Below are positions 33,501-46,205 of a stretch of DNA of 64,000 nt, piece after piece. Origin of the DNA: Rostratula benghalensis (Eukaryota > Chordata > Aves > Charadriiformes > Rostratulidae); the NCBI GenBank assembly GCA_013399305.1, contig VXAI01000066.1:1575966-1639965 (forward strand), read 5' to 3'. Numbering within the stretch: position 1 is the first letter of the stretch; each line of letters begins with the position of its first letter. A program made the translations under genes and the position numbers. The notes under the pieces are model-generated. The model was not told where the DNA came from, searched no databases, and worked only from the letters and a program-made list of their open reading frames with translations.

Positions 33501-35435
33501 GATGAAATGTCTCTGAATCTAAATTGCCAGCGATAGATCTAACAGCCTTTTTCCCTCTCCCCCTCCCCAAACTCCCCTCAGACAGAATGCTCAAGCACAT
33601 TGTCTCTGCCTCACTCGGCTTCAGCTGCAAAATACCAGCACCAGGATGGGAACCCGACAGCAGGAGCACAAAGCTCACACAACCCTCTCCTGCACAGCGC
33701 GCAGGCAGGAGCCCGGTGCCTGCCTGGCACGAAGGACACTGTGATGGAAGAGGCAGAAGCCAAGTGCTGTTTAGAAGCAGCCCCAGTCTGACATGGGGAC
33801 AGCCCCAACGCATGGGGACATTACATTCTGCTCATGGCCACCTACACGGGGCACCACAGACATTCAGAACACACCTATTTTGCAGAGCACAGGCACTCAC
33901 TACGCTCTCCTGGTCTCCTGCGTGCAAACAACCGATGCCCTGAGCTAAGCACAGGCTGCTGCAGCCAGTCTCAGTGCTACACACAGACATCCAAACCAAA
34001 ACCAAGCCCACCATGTCTGGAGGGGCAGCAGGCAGAACCTCACAGCCTCTCACAGCACACCTTTCCTTGCAAGGCACCATGCAGGGCTTGGAGGGGGCAA
34101 ATCCTGACCATATCCCTACGATCAGAGTGAAGGGAGGGCTGTGAGAGCTGTGGGTGCTAAGCCAGAAGCTGAAGGGAGAGGTGGTCAGCCAGCCCGAGCA
34201 GGTAATCTCTGGCACTGGCCTGAGGAGATGGGAAACCTGCTTCTTCTTTGGGTAGGAAATGGGGGAGAACTCTCTCGTTATTAGTAGTGCTTACATGCCC
34301 AAGCATTCACATGCTTAGTGTGGGGCACGAGATGCCACACAGGCAAATGGCACAGGAAAAGATAGTAAGGGATAGTAAAAGCCAGGAAAGGCACACACTT
34401 TCTGTTAGAGAGGAGTCTTTAACAGTAAGCAGCGCACATCTGCCCCAGCCTGCACCCTATGCTGAGCCCCAAGGACAGCTGCCCAGCAGAGCAGTGCTCG
34501 AAATGGCTCTGTCCTTCAGCTCAGATTTTGGGAATGCACCTGCAGTGTGAGTGACGATGGGGTTTCACATCCACCAGGAATGGGCGTTTCTTCTCCAGTG
34601 TCTCAAGGCAGAGCTATGCCAGTGAGCCTGTGGGGTCGGGAAAGCTCCCCTCACTCCTCCTGCTGCTTTTGTTGAGGAGGTAGGAACACCACACTCAGGG
34701 CATGCCCAGAGCCTGAGGCACGTGAGAGCATCCTGAGCATGGGGTACAGCGCAGAGGAGAGCTTTTCCTGCAGGCTTCTGCAGCCCCTGGACACATCACT
34801 GAGAGTGGTGGCATTGGCTGTAGGGTTGAGAGGAAGAAATGCTTCATGATGGTGCCCTTGTCACATAGCTGCCCGCCCCCCCAGGCTTCACCCACCACCT
34901 CTGCAGTGATGAGTGCAGCATGTAGGGTGGTGGAAATGGCATCAAGTTCTTTGCTAAGGGAGATCTGCATAACTTTCTGCTTCCATTTGAAGGGCTTTTC
35001 ATTTTGTCCAGTTCAATGTTTGGTGATTGTTCTTGCTGTCTGGGGAAGCTTTGATTAAATCTCCTAATTTTCAGCTAAGCTTTTTCTTTCCATAGGGCAA
35101 ACCCTTGACCTGAGAGCATAGAAAAGTGGTCAAAAGGAAAAATAACAAGGCAAAGATGAAGGAGGGGTAAAAGCTGGGAGACGTAGAGGAATTAAAAGCT
35201 TGAAGGAGTCAAGGGAAGAGACTCCTGCAGCAGTCCTGCCAAACGGCTCTCTCTGCAGAGCTCGGACTCACAGCAAGACCTGTGGTTGCCTCCTGGACCT
35301 GCCCACGCTGCTGGTGCTGCTCCACACGCTCCCTTCTTGTGCTCATGACACCTACAGGGCTCTGCCTGGGAATATCAAATCCATTCCTTGGGTCTTGAAA
35401 CTGGACTGGGTACAGAACTGGAACACAACAGTTAC
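30501..35435. other. Long non-coding stretch, no gene called
   Basis: Presumed intron. A short (AC)7 run lies at about 30560-30574. The interval 32260-32400 has a Lys/Glu/Arg-rich plus-strand frame (RARDLTEKEHKLRRRLVSLE) without a clean acceptor or donor, so it is not called. No transposon is clear. Confidence 0.4.
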
Positions 35436-35439
35436 AGTC

Positions 35440-35975
35440 ACACAAACACACAGATAAATGCCAGCACCTTTGGCGCTAGGGAAATTAAATGCTTTTTACC
35501 CTTTGGCTGCAGAGAAAAATATTAAAATGTAGACAGAATATTATTGAAACAATAAATATATTTTTCAGAGTGTAGAGACAAAGTGAAATGGTAACCACGT
35601 GAGGTATTAAATACTTCACTAATCTCAAGACACTGGTAATCCTGAAACCTAAGGACAACAGTTTAAAAATGTCAACTTTGCATTTTCAATATTATTTTAA
35701 GAATAATAGTGGTCAGTGTGTTTACGCCACAACTGTAAATGACACCCATTTCCACTCAGATATTAAAAAACTCAACTGACCTCTGTCCTCCTCCCCAAGT
35801 CCTTCAGTCCTATCTGAAATTCATTTGTAATGCACAGATGGTCAGTATAAAAATCTCCCTCATAATGAAAGCATATGTTGAGAACAAAAGCAAATAAATG
35901 GAGTATAAAAAATAAACATACCGAGAGGCATCATGCTGACTGCATTATAGATTTTCATATTTAATTAAAGGAAAA
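35440..35975. promoter_or_regulatory. AT-rich block, possible regulatory element
   Basis: More than 500 bp of AT-rich unique sequence with many ATTAAA/TTAAAT sites (35480-35700) and ATTTAATTAAAGG at about 35960. There is no repeat signature and no credible frame. Confidence 0.32.
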
Positions 35976-36284
35976 TCTGCCTTTGGGTATCTGTCATAAG
36001 AACAGAGTCCTGCTGTGGAATCTCGGCCTATCTAGGATCTGTAACAGAGCTGGTTGCTGCTCTGTCTGCACTCCCAGATGGGGCTGGATCATCTGTCTGG
36101 TACCAATGTTGCTGTTGCCTGGTCTCAGAGTGGAGCCCGTGGTGCTGGGCAGCTTTGTGGGGTGTCTGAAGCAGGTCATGAGTGGCACATGCTGCAGCAG
36201 CAGCAGTGTTGGGGACACCAGTGGTGAGGTGGAGGACCTCAAGGATGAGGTGTTGCAGAGCCCAGTCCTACCAGCTCAGTAGGG

Positions 36285-36380
36285 AACACACGTACCACCA
36301 CTGTTCTCTCAAATGGGGAAACAGGTTTCAGAGACTCACCCAGTGCCACACTGGGACTCGGCGTAGCCTTGTACAATGGC
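36285..36380. mobile_element. Possible MIR/CORE-SINE-like remnant
   Basis: TCAAATGGGGAAACAGGTTT, CAGAGACTCACCCAGTGCCA and CACTGGGACTC resemble the MIR-type phrase order ACAGATGGGGAAACTGAGGC .. GTGACTTGCCCAAGGTCACA. It is short and highly diverged, so alternative explanations remain. Confidence 0.3.
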
Positions 36381-36805
36381 TGGTGTCTGCCCCAGAGGGA
36401 TCCGTGACACTGCATTGTCCTGTCGCAAATCCTGACACTCCTCCCCTTGTTACCTCCACCTAGTAATCCTGCTCCTGTAACACTCATCTCCTGGACTGGT
36501 TTGGGAGAGTCAGCAGCTTCTATTGAGCTTCAGAAGGAAAGACCCAACAAAAACATTAGCACTGCTTGGAACAACAAATGTGCCTCCCTCCCTGGGAAGG
36601 GCTGGGAGACATGCAGGAAGCATTGCACAGTGATGAGAGGAGAGGCTCATGAAGGGCAGTATCAGCAGGAACCAGCTTCAGCAAAGCAAATCTGAGATGT
36701 ACATGAAAATGCAGGAGGAAGCAGAGCGCAGTGCATTTAATTCTGCTCTTATAAAGTTCTTTGTAGATCTCGCTTCCACAAATTAGCAATTCACAGCAAT
36801 AAACA

Positions 36806-37621
36806 TTATGTAATTACATTTTCAAAAATGTCCTGCAGTAGATCAAGTTGAGACCTAAGGGAAAACAGGGGATAGACCCCTATCCCCAGGCGAAGCTGCA
36901 AGACCAACAAAGATGCCATCATTCTTGTGCCGACTGGCCCATGGTTCTTCATCCCTGGGCACGTCAGCCTGACAACGAGTTCAGTCCAGTACAGATTTAG
37001 ACAGAAATCTGATTTGTTATCTGAAATGAGAGCACGCTCTTCACAAGAAATTTTCTGCAGTAGGGCTGCCTGGATCCAGGCATTTTTACACCCATCATGA
37101 GGAATAATCAGCCAGCCTTGCTTAGTGTGAAGTGCTAGAAAGGGAACTGCTGGGGAGATGCTGTGTGTGTGAGGAGGAGCAGAAAAAGGATCACAAGGCA
37201 ATGTCTGAATACCACCAAGAAACAATCCCTCTGGTAGATCTCTGAATGCCCTCCTCAGAGGACAATTCAAGGTTTTTTGATGAAACAAGAAATCTACGAA
37301 CATGCAGCTCAGAATATATAAATCTTCCCTGTGCAATGTTCCTGCATTCTGACTCACCATATGAAGGGTGTAGACATGTTCCTCCCACCACTCCTCTCCT
37401 CTTACTGCAGCATCCCTCACATCCAAACAGCATATCAGGTGACGACGCATGAAATACAGGTTATTGGGCACACTCTGAAGTGACAGGCACAGGGTCTGGC
37501 TGTCAGAAGCAATGGGTCTCTGTGGCTCCCATAAGCACCAGCTGGGTTTACAAAACCCTGGATGCTGAGGAAGGGGAAGCAGAAGCTGTAAAATAACTAC
37601 ACTCTTCATTGACATGCGCAT
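36806..37621 (-). other. Unrecognised 271-codon open reading frame
   Basis: A continuous minus-strand frame from ATG to stop in average-GC, non-repetitive DNA, unusually long for chance in this region. Its composition is Leu-, Cys- and His-rich (for example CLDVRDAAVRGEEWWEEHVY). No signal peptide, motif or domain is recognisable, and there is no nearby promoter or poly(A) evidence. It could be a decayed retrotransposed or viral gene, a lineage-specific exon, or a chance frame. I do not claim a function. Confidence 0.15.
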
Positions 37622-37794
37622 GCACTCTCATGTGGGTGAGAAGAAGCCCAGAAAATGAAGATGAAAGGCAGGCTGTGTACGAAGAGCACAGTAAGTCAGG
37701 ACAGTAACTGTCTGATGCGGAGGTACTGCTCTTGGGACTATGCTGTGGTCTCCAGCAAGCACTTCTCCTGCACTTGACCTACTATCTCAGAGTT

Positions 37795-37955
37795 CTTTAA
37801 GGAGGTTTCATGATGAAAACTCAGCTGAACAAGGTCCTGAGTAACCTTATCTAACTTTAAGATTAGTTCTGCTTTGAGAGGGGTATTGGACTGCAGACCT
37901 CCTGAAGTCCTTTCCAACCTGTACTATGCTGTGATTTTCTAATTCTAATTCTTAA
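37795..37955 (+). mobile_element. CR1 LINE 3' terminus
   Basis: TATTGGACTGCAGACCTCCT, GAAGTCCTTTCCAACCTGTA and CTATGCTGTGATTTTCTAAT match the diagnostic CR1 tail (TTGGACTAGATGACCT .. GGTCCCTTCCAACCT .. TATTCTATGATTCTATG). The terminal short repeat is decayed to TTCTAATTCTAATTCTTA. It is a 5'-truncated copy in plus orientation, as usual for CR1. Confidence 0.9.
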
Positions 37956-38589
37956 TGCTAAATAATACAATTGAAGGAGATTAAAGAAGAGTTGGTATAA
38001 TGCCTCATGCAACTGAAATATTAACATACCGGGGGACAGTTCCTCAGAAGAATGCTGTTAAATGCACCAGTTCAAGGCGTTATGCAAAGGAAGTGCTATG
38101 AGTATAGCGTAAAATGAACTTGGCTAAACCATGAGCTCCACAGTGTCTACAAACACAAACAAGAAACACTCAGATTTCTAGGGACAAGTAGGAAAGCAGG
38201 AGTAGGTAGAGAGAAGAAATAGGAAGACATAACAGGAGGTGCGGTCAACAAAGGAAATCAGAAGTGGCAAGTACACATTTACTGGAAAGACAAAGAAAGG
38301 AGTTGGCTTGCTCCTCCACTGAATGGTACAATTACTGACTTATGATACTAAGAAGACTAGTCTTTCATAGCATCTTGTTCCAGTCTCTTCTAAAAGGTCA
38401 ACAGTGAAAGGATGGCCATCGCAGTTAATATCAAGGACAGAGAGGCAGGATTTGAGACTCAAACCTATCTGTGTCTGTGGAATCGCAGTGTAGAGTGTGT
38501 GAAGAACTGACTGAAGCAGCTTAAGAGCACTCAAGACCTCATGAACTACTGAAAAACTGAGAAACAGCAAACATAGTGTCTGTCTACGA

Positions 38590-39830
38590 GAGGGGATAGA
38601 GGAAAAAGAAGTCATAGAATTATAGATCAGTCAGCTTGGCTCCCGTTTTTGACAAACCAGTAATTAAACAATTTGTAAGCACCTGAAAGATAACAAAGAG
38701 ATGGTTAGCAATCAACATGGATTTGTCAATAACAAATCTTCTCTAATCTAAGTTCCTTCCACAAAATGGTAAAAGGCTGTAGATAGAAGAGATACAACAA
38801 GAGGTTATATCCTGACCTTACAGAAGTTTCTGATGCAGTCTCACAGTCTTCTTTCAAGGAAGTTAAAGAAACATGGTCTAGATAAAAATACTAATAGATA
38901 AGGACATAGGCGACTTAGCTACAAACCCTGCTGAAGAGCCCCATAGCATGAGTAGTTATCAATGATTCATTGTCAAAATGGAAGGATATACCTGGAGCTT
39001 TTGAAGGACTTGCCTTTTTTTTTTTTTTTGTGCTGGGGATTATTAACAGTGCAGGTGACGGAACAGAGGTCGTTAGTTACACTTGCAAATGACAAATCTA
39101 GGTGGAACTGCAAGATTATTAGAAGATGGGATTTAAATCCTCATAAACTGCAGAAATGAGCTGGGAGATTAAAGTGAAATTCAATAGAGATGAGTGCAAG
39201 GTCTACAGAGGCAGGAATCACAGCTGCATCTTTTGATGCTCTACATAGCATCCACAGTTGCTATGTAGGAGCTTATCGTGATGGGGCTAGTACTGCTGTG
39301 GACCCATACAAATGCAAGGCAATGATACTGCACTGTTGTGAAAAAGGAAAATGTTTTACTGGATGCATGAACAGGATGTAGCCTGCAAGACATGTGAAGT
39401 CATCCACACGCTTGATCCCCAGCTGAAGCATGGTGTCCAGTTTGGGGCACTGCACTACAAAGGATTAGTGAAGCAGCTAGATAAATGCCAGAGGTGAACA
39501 GTGCGAATGAACTGAGATCTGGAAACATGCCCCCTAAGGGAAGAGTAAGGAGTTAAAATAATTTAGCTTGAAGAAAGAACAACCGAAGGAATCATCTCTT
39601 CGAACAAATAAAACAACTCCTGCAAACAGCAAGAATATAATCCTTTCCCCATGCCAGTGAGAGAATGCACAAATAGTAATGTTAGGCGAGAGATTAAGAA
39701 AAACTTTTGAGAGGAAAGGATAGTCTGAACTGGAATTCATTGTTTTGGGCTACAATTCCTCAGAAGCCTTCAAGACTAGATTATGCACCACACCTGTCAG
39801 GAATACCACACTCAAGTGTATGAAGACGGG
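38590..39830 (+). mobile_element. Old CR1/L3-like LINE copy, ORF2 3' part to tail
   Basis: A 1.2 kb decayed copy in plus orientation. In order: GTCAGCTTGGCTCCCGTTTT, AGCAATCAACATGGATTTGT, AACAAATCTTCTCTAA, TTCTGATGCAGTCTCACA, GTAGTTATCAATGATTCATT, GTCAAAATGGAAGGATATA, GAAATTCAATAGAGATGAGT, TGAAGCATGGTGTCCAGTTT, GGGGCACTGCACTAC and a 3' part with GAGAGATTAAGAAAAACTTT and CTGTCAGGAATACC. This is the order of conserved stretches in the reverse-transcriptase C-terminal half and 3' end of ancient CR1. Many indels and stops make it non-functional. A (T)n insertion sits at about 39015-39029. Confidence 0.85.
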
Positions 39831-42800
39831 TGGGTAGCTCCTTAAATGCTGCTTGCATAGCTCTGCTTCCCTCTCACCCTGTAGCCACGCATCCTCTCTA
39901 CGTAGGCACAGCTGAGGCAATTGCTGAAACGCCTCATGCACTGAACAGCTAAGTCTCAGCGAGAGAGGGCAGGAGCTCTCTTCTTACAGGAAGACAAACA
40001 GCTGATACTCTCCTAACCTTGAATTTGCAAGGACTTTTGTGTCCGAGTTAAATCAAATGCCTAAGTGCAGAGCAGAGTGTCTCTTCTGACAGCTCAGCCA
40101 GTGTGTGAGCCAGAGAAAGCCTGGTTTGTGCTACAGCAGACATGCAGATGATGTCACTAGTGTGACAGCATCACAAACTCAGAAATGTCTCCTCTAATTA
40201 AAGATGCCATTTTAAAATGCTCAGGACAGTTTACTCAGGATTGCTGAGGACTCTTCTTTCGTGAGAGCTGTCGGACTGCAAAGAGCAGCCACAAGATGAG
40301 AAACACGAGTGCAGCTCTCCCTAGGCAGGGTGCTAGGAGAGAGTAAGATCACAGGTGTTCTTTGCAATATCTTTGTCTATTTTCTTCCGCATGCTCAAGG
40401 AATGCAGGCAATTTTAACTGTCACTGCAAGCACAAAGCTAGTGTGCAGCACTGGAAACCACAGCACAGGGACAAAGACCTGTGTTTCTCACCTGGAGAGC
40501 AAGTTCCAGTACAACATCCAGAGTTACCAGACAGCTCATTGGCTTCTAGTGTTTCCTACTGTATTTCAAAAGGATTCTACAGGCGGTTTCAAGCCTGGAT
40601 GCCATGATTATAGAAGACCTCTCATTCACAGATATAGAGAAATTTTGATGTCTCATTTTGTAGTTCTTCTGCAGGCTTTTGCAGTCTGATGGAGACAGGA
40701 GATGTTTGTCACTCAGGAAGACTCGGGAATGTCTCCAGCAGTAAGCTCCCAAATTAGAGCAGAAGCTTTAGGTTTTGAACAGAGAAAACTTCTTGGCCTT
40801 TTATTTCTCCTCCAGCAAAACCTAGGGTTTTTTTCATCTTTTAGATAAAGGTTTGAAAAAAAAAAAAAAAAGCATTCAGCAGCAAACTGATGCAAATCAG
40901 AGAGGAATGCATAACTTTTTTGAGGTGGTCATCACACATTAGTCAGTCTACCTGGGGCACGGAACTCAGGAAATCTGGGTTTATGAAATCCTTATAATTT
41001 ACACTGGAATGCTGGCTCATTTCCCCTTCACCACAAACAAAGACCTTAAAAATATAACTGCTCGTGCCGAGGTCCTCTTGGCTACAAGTAAAGTTACTGC
41101 CAAGCTCCAACTCAGAGTGATTTCTGTTGGAAGATCATTGACACAAAAATCCACTGAGTTGCTACGTGGCTAGGTGAAGAACATCAGCGAAAAAGGCCTC
41201 CATATACCAGCTGTTTTTCATATCTTCACCAATGCCATAAGACAGTCCTGATGCACACAACTGTATCTCCTCTGAAGCAGCTGTGAGCTCTTGTCTGCTC
41301 TGCTGACCAACTCTGTGACTGCAGGCGAGTCATTCTGTAATCTTGTGCTGAGAAACTGAACCACAAGCAAGAATTTCACTGGAAAACCTTCAAGGAATTT
41401 CTTATCAATCTATCTTGAGACTTCCCGAGGAAACAAATTCCCCAGCCCTTCTCCAAGGGAACGCAAATATGAGGAAAGTGGAAGATTTGATACACATGGC
41501 TGTATCATCCCTACAGCTCATGGGAATGCCTGTAAAGTTAGGCTGATTCACTGGAGACCATGAACATGCAGAAAAAGCAAAGGTGAAGGCTGCAGCGTTT
41601 GAAGTTGATGCCAATACCTTTATGGTTTGCTCTAAGGACAACTGAGGTATACCTGTCAATATTGAGGACCCCATGGCATCCCGATGAAGAAATACACAGC
41701 GGTTATAAACACTGTAAGAGAAACCTGTTGTATGAACATGTTGCAGACATGATGCGGAGTCCCACTTCGCCCACTTACTTCCATGACTGTGGCTTTAGCA
41801 AGAAAACAAAGCTCAGCTTAAGCCTCCTGGCCAGACTTGAGGAGCTATCTCCCAAAAATTGCCTACCACGTGGCAACACTGCCGCTTCCTCAAGTCAGCA
41901 GAAGCCCTCATGAAAACTGCTCTTCTGAAAGGGCAGAGTATCCCTAGCACACGCTACCACTTACTAAAGACACTGCTGAACCCCCACTCCTGTATCCAAG
42001 AGGAATTACTTGTCTTGAGCAAGATGTGCTGCTGAGATAGTGGGACTCAAGCTAAAGAAAACAGAAGGGACCTGCAGACCGTGAAAGCAGACCATAAGAA
42101 AAAAGGTTCAGGGCAGCACAATCCAGCAAAGATGAAATACTGGTCTTACTGGGGCTAAAAAGTGCTCTGTCAAACACCCATGCCAAGCAGAGTGCCTGTG
42201 ATGAGAGGGCCAGCACAGTGGCCGTGGCAGGTGCCCCTTGCTGCACCTGGGGTGTGCAGGAACAGCAAGTGCTGAGTCCCAAGGGAGCAGAAGCAGCAGC
42301 TTCCAGCAGGGACAGCCCTGCAGGCAGCTCAGTGCTGGCAGCAGAGCCTCTGCCCTGCACTCCCAGGCCGGGCTCTGCAGCCATCACTGCCGAGGCTGCA
42401 GTCTGTGGTGCTGCCTCCAAGGAGCTTCAGATGGTGGTGAGGCTCTGCGGCACAGGCAGGTCCCCAGAACCTCACCAGTCATTGCTGACGGGAGGTTTAG
42501 AGGCGAGATGAGAAAATATCACACAGATAAAAGGAGAAGATAGGAGGAAAACCTTAACCTCACTCTACAAATCATAATAGCTTTGTCAAAATAAAAGTCA
42601 GAGCTAAATCCTCCCGCTGCACACCTTCCCACTCTGGAAACCGTTCAAGCACAGACATTTTCTATTAGCTGCAAACTCTGCACACATAAGGGAGAGACTC
42701 TGGTATAATATCTGCACAATAGCACCTCCGTGCAAACACTACACCAGTAATGGGAAATTTTCATGATGTAAAGCAGCAAGGTCACACAATGTGTCCAGGC

Positions 42801-43190
42801 AGCCCTTGGAAAGGCACAGTCTCTCCAGATATTACAGCGGAAAGCTCAGAATTGCTCTTGGTTCATTAGGCTTTGCCTGAGGGGTTTTCTTCCACTATTA
42901 ACTACAAACAAGGTTCAGGTTCTTGTTACTCAGTTTCGTGCATGCAATGCGAAAAGGTGAAGGGGAAGGTTTACCAAGAGTCATTTGTAAATATGCTAAG
43001 ACAATTCAGGTATGTTTTTAAAATCCATCAGACAGCCTGTGTAGTAAGTCACCTTAAACAAGAACACTGAAAAAGGCCTGTCAATACAGCAGTATCTTTT
43101 TGAGCACAGAAATTTTACATCAACATTGGCAAAGAGTCTGTGCATAAATTACACGTAGCAGAACATACAGAGCAATTTCCTTCCCTCTAG
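39831..43190. other. No gene called
   Basis: Presumed intron. A GC-rich patch at 42190-42440 is open on both strands (Ala/Ser/Gly-rich) and could be an exon or a retrocopy, but splice sites are unclear. A poly(A) tract lies near 40857-40871. No clear transposon. Confidence 0.38.
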
Positions 43191-43194
43191 GCAC

Positions 43195-43560
43195 CGACAC
43201 TATGTTCCCCTGCAGCCTGCCTGTTTCTCCCAGCTTTATGACCCCGATGAGATGAGCTCTCACTGTTTTTTTCCTTGTTACATTTTGATATTTCAAAGCA
43301 TGGCCTGCTTCTCACTCCCATCTCTCTGCTCCACATTATTAATGAATTGGAAAGCAGACATCATTAGTTTTTGGAGACCATTTCTTTTAAAATTTACAGA
43401 ACCCTTCATCTGAATCCCCAGAGCCAGTCTGCTGTTCTCATCTTAGAATCTTATTAGCATCATATCTCCTGGATCCTGCCATGCAAACTGCATTGCTATG
43501 CACTTTCTAGCACTTGACCCTTTTGCGGACGGAATTAATTTCCTCTTTGAAGATAGAGCA
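43195..43560. promoter_or_regulatory. Unique AT-rich block, enhancer-like
   Basis: Contains ATTATTAATGAATTGGAAAG, ACATCATTAGTTTTTGGAG, TCTTATTAGCATCATATC and GACGGAATTAATTTCC in unique DNA without repeat signature. The multiple homeodomain-type cores are suggestive, but conservation is untested. Confidence 0.38.
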
Positions 43561-45960
43561 GCATGCTGTTGTGCTTGTTAAAGAAAGAAAACTCAAGCTA
43601 GAAGATAGGCAACAAGCAAAGGATATTCCCAGTTAAATATAGGCCACTATAAGGTCTTATACAGGCAGGTTGAGAAAGAGAAGGATTGGTGAAAAGAAAT
43701 AATAGACTGATGATGCTTTATTATCAGAAACATCTTCCAAAAGAGCATGCAAATAAACTGATTGACAATACTCACTGGGAATTTCTGGTTTTATGGCAAA
43801 CTCCTTTTTAGCAGCATCGTCTTTGTCTGCAACCCTCTGCATCCTCCACCTGTTTCTGTATGCAAAATACTCTCAGACTTTTGACTGTAGAATTAATGTG
43901 AATAGTACAAAGAACCAGAATTTGCTTCCTGCTTGGGCAATGAAAAGATGCCCAAGCTGTATTTGAAGTGCATAAAGACAAATAGCCCCGATAAAAAGAG
44001 ATCTTTCTCTAAAAGAATATAATATCCAGCATCTCAAGTACATTGATGTCATATACTACTACCCCTCAAAAGGTACAACATTCCTAACACATGGATTAGA
44101 AAATCCAAAGTATTTGTTGCTCAGTTTGGGCTATTTCTAGTTCCATAGAACTACTAGAACTGAAGATCCTTCCTCATCTGCATTGTTTTTACAAGTTTGG
44201 TCCTGCTGTTTGTTTAGCAGCAATCTTTACAATGACTGCTGTAGAGGAAATTTCTTAGGATGAAGACTTCATCCTTTCTGTAAGGTCATTGGGAATATGT
44301 TAATAAAGAACAGCAGAAGCTTATTTTAAGTAACTTCTTGCAAAAATACAACGGTAAAGAGCACAGGATGGCAGAGCAAGGTTTAAACCTTCTTTATTGG
44401 CAAAGCTACCAGACTCAGCGTGGGAATCAGAAATGGTCCTGCATGACTCAAACAACTGGAGGTGGGATGGGCCACTAGTTTAAATCAATACAGCACTGCA
44501 CTGCTCTTTTCTCATGGCTATGCAATGGTCCAAACGAAAAGCTGAGAGGGGTCCAGCCAGTCTCAACTACACCAGGGAGCCCCAACTCCTGCACAGTTAC
44601 CCTGGAGTCTCATTAATATCAAAGAAAGAGGAAAACCTCCAAAGCCAGGTGGGGTCTGGAAGGAAGGCAACTCATTCATTGCTGCACACAACTGTGCTGT
44701 TCACCAAAGCCAGCCCAGAAGTCAGCCCTGGAGATGGGCTTTGCTGTGAAGCTTGGTTCTACCTTGTTTAACTCACACAAAAGCCAAATCGTGATAACTA
44801 CATTGAGACATCACTTTCTAACACACCAGAGCATATGGCAGAGAAACTAATTCCTCTCTGAAGAGCCACACTTGGCAACCCAGTCACCTGTCCTTCCCCT
44901 TTCTATCTGACCACAGCCTGTAACATCAGTCTTCCTAGGTAAGAAAAGTTGCCAGGCACAAATTCCTCAGCAAGCGATATTAAGATGCCCTGTGGTGTGC
45001 AGAAACCCCAGGCATTTTTCACAGGCTGCATTAGCCAGTGTCACATCCACCACCATACCGTTTACCATGTCCTCTGAAAGAGCACGAGGAGAACTGCTGG
45101 AGAACTGTGACTTGCTGCTTTCTTCTCGTGTACTACTCGCCTTCTGAAAACGTGGGGGGTGTTTGTGCAGAATTCATCAGGCAAATGGTGTTAGCAGCAG
45201 CAGCACAAGTGCCAGACACAGACTGGCAGAGAGCTTATGAATAGCACGATGAATGATCTATAGCAAAAGCCATGGGCAAGAGCTAGCCATTAGTCTGGGG
45301 CTTAGTAATGCACTCCTCAAGTACATTACTCACCAATCCATCAGGCAACCTGCTAAAGAACTGAGAGATTCCAGCACTTTTAAATCTGTAGCGCAATGGC
45401 TGGCAGCCTGCACTACATGCCCTAGGTTACAAGGGCACAGAGGAAGACAATTCATTTTGTGTCATAGCCAGTATTTCTTCTTCTTCTTTTCTGTGTGTAC
45501 TTAAGAAATGGACCTTCTATTATCTGCAGATTAATAGCTAGGAGAATGCTCTGGTGTCTCCGTTAACATTTACTATTGAGGAATGCTTTCAAAGAATGCC
45601 TAATCCTTGCAGTTTTCGTTAGCTGGACTAAGTATGGAAACATGCATGAGAACAGATGTGATTTCTTAATTTAAAAGAAGTTCCTACAGTAGAACTATTT
45701 TAGAAAAATACTACAATTACAAGATGCTATCAGAACACTGGACACAACAGAATTAAGGGAGCCAGCCTCATTCGGGCCCTTTTGCATAAGCATATGATAT
45801 GGTCTCCAGTAAATGATCCTCTACTATCCTGGACTTAGTAAGGAGGTGGATAATGTGCACAGAAAAGGTTAATCAGCCCATATTTTCTGTTCTCTCTCAC
45901 AACTTAGTGTGTGGCTCCAACTTGCTTTTAGTGCACACTTTTCAAACCTCACACAGAATG
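43561..45960. other. No gene called
   Basis: Average AT content, no exon pairs and no firmly recognised repeat. Confidence 0.4.
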
Positions 45961-45964
45961 TTGT

Positions 45965-46205
45965 TATTAATCTCCTTCTGGGAATTTCTATGACATTCAT
46001 CATTACCTAAATTCTCCAAAAGCATTACCTAATCTCAGCACCTCTGTGAGGAAAAAGTTTTATTATCTGCACTTTACAAATGCAGAATAGAGGCAGGAAG
46101 AGATTCAAGCACTAGATGTGTCCTCCAATTTTAGGTGCTTGATTTGAGGTGCCTAGTTCTGATTTGTGAAGCACTTAAAAACTTTATAGCCTTTCATATG
46201 TTACA
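45965..46205 (+). mobile_element. Possible MIR-like ancient SINE/LINE2-type remnant
   Basis: CTAATCTCAGCACCTCTGTG followed by TTTATTATCTGCACTTTACA and GAATAGAGGCAGGAAGAGAT parallels the MIR/L2-style phrase (CTATGAGGTAGGTATTATTATCC .. CATTTTACAGATGAGGAAAC .. GAGGCACAGAGAG). Such amniote-old repeats survive in birds only rarely. Highly diverged. Confidence 0.42.

Noticed and set aside
42190..42440. Ala/Ser-rich frame open on both strands
   Set aside because: GC-rich patch without matched splice sites; cannot tell strand or frame, so not called as a gene.
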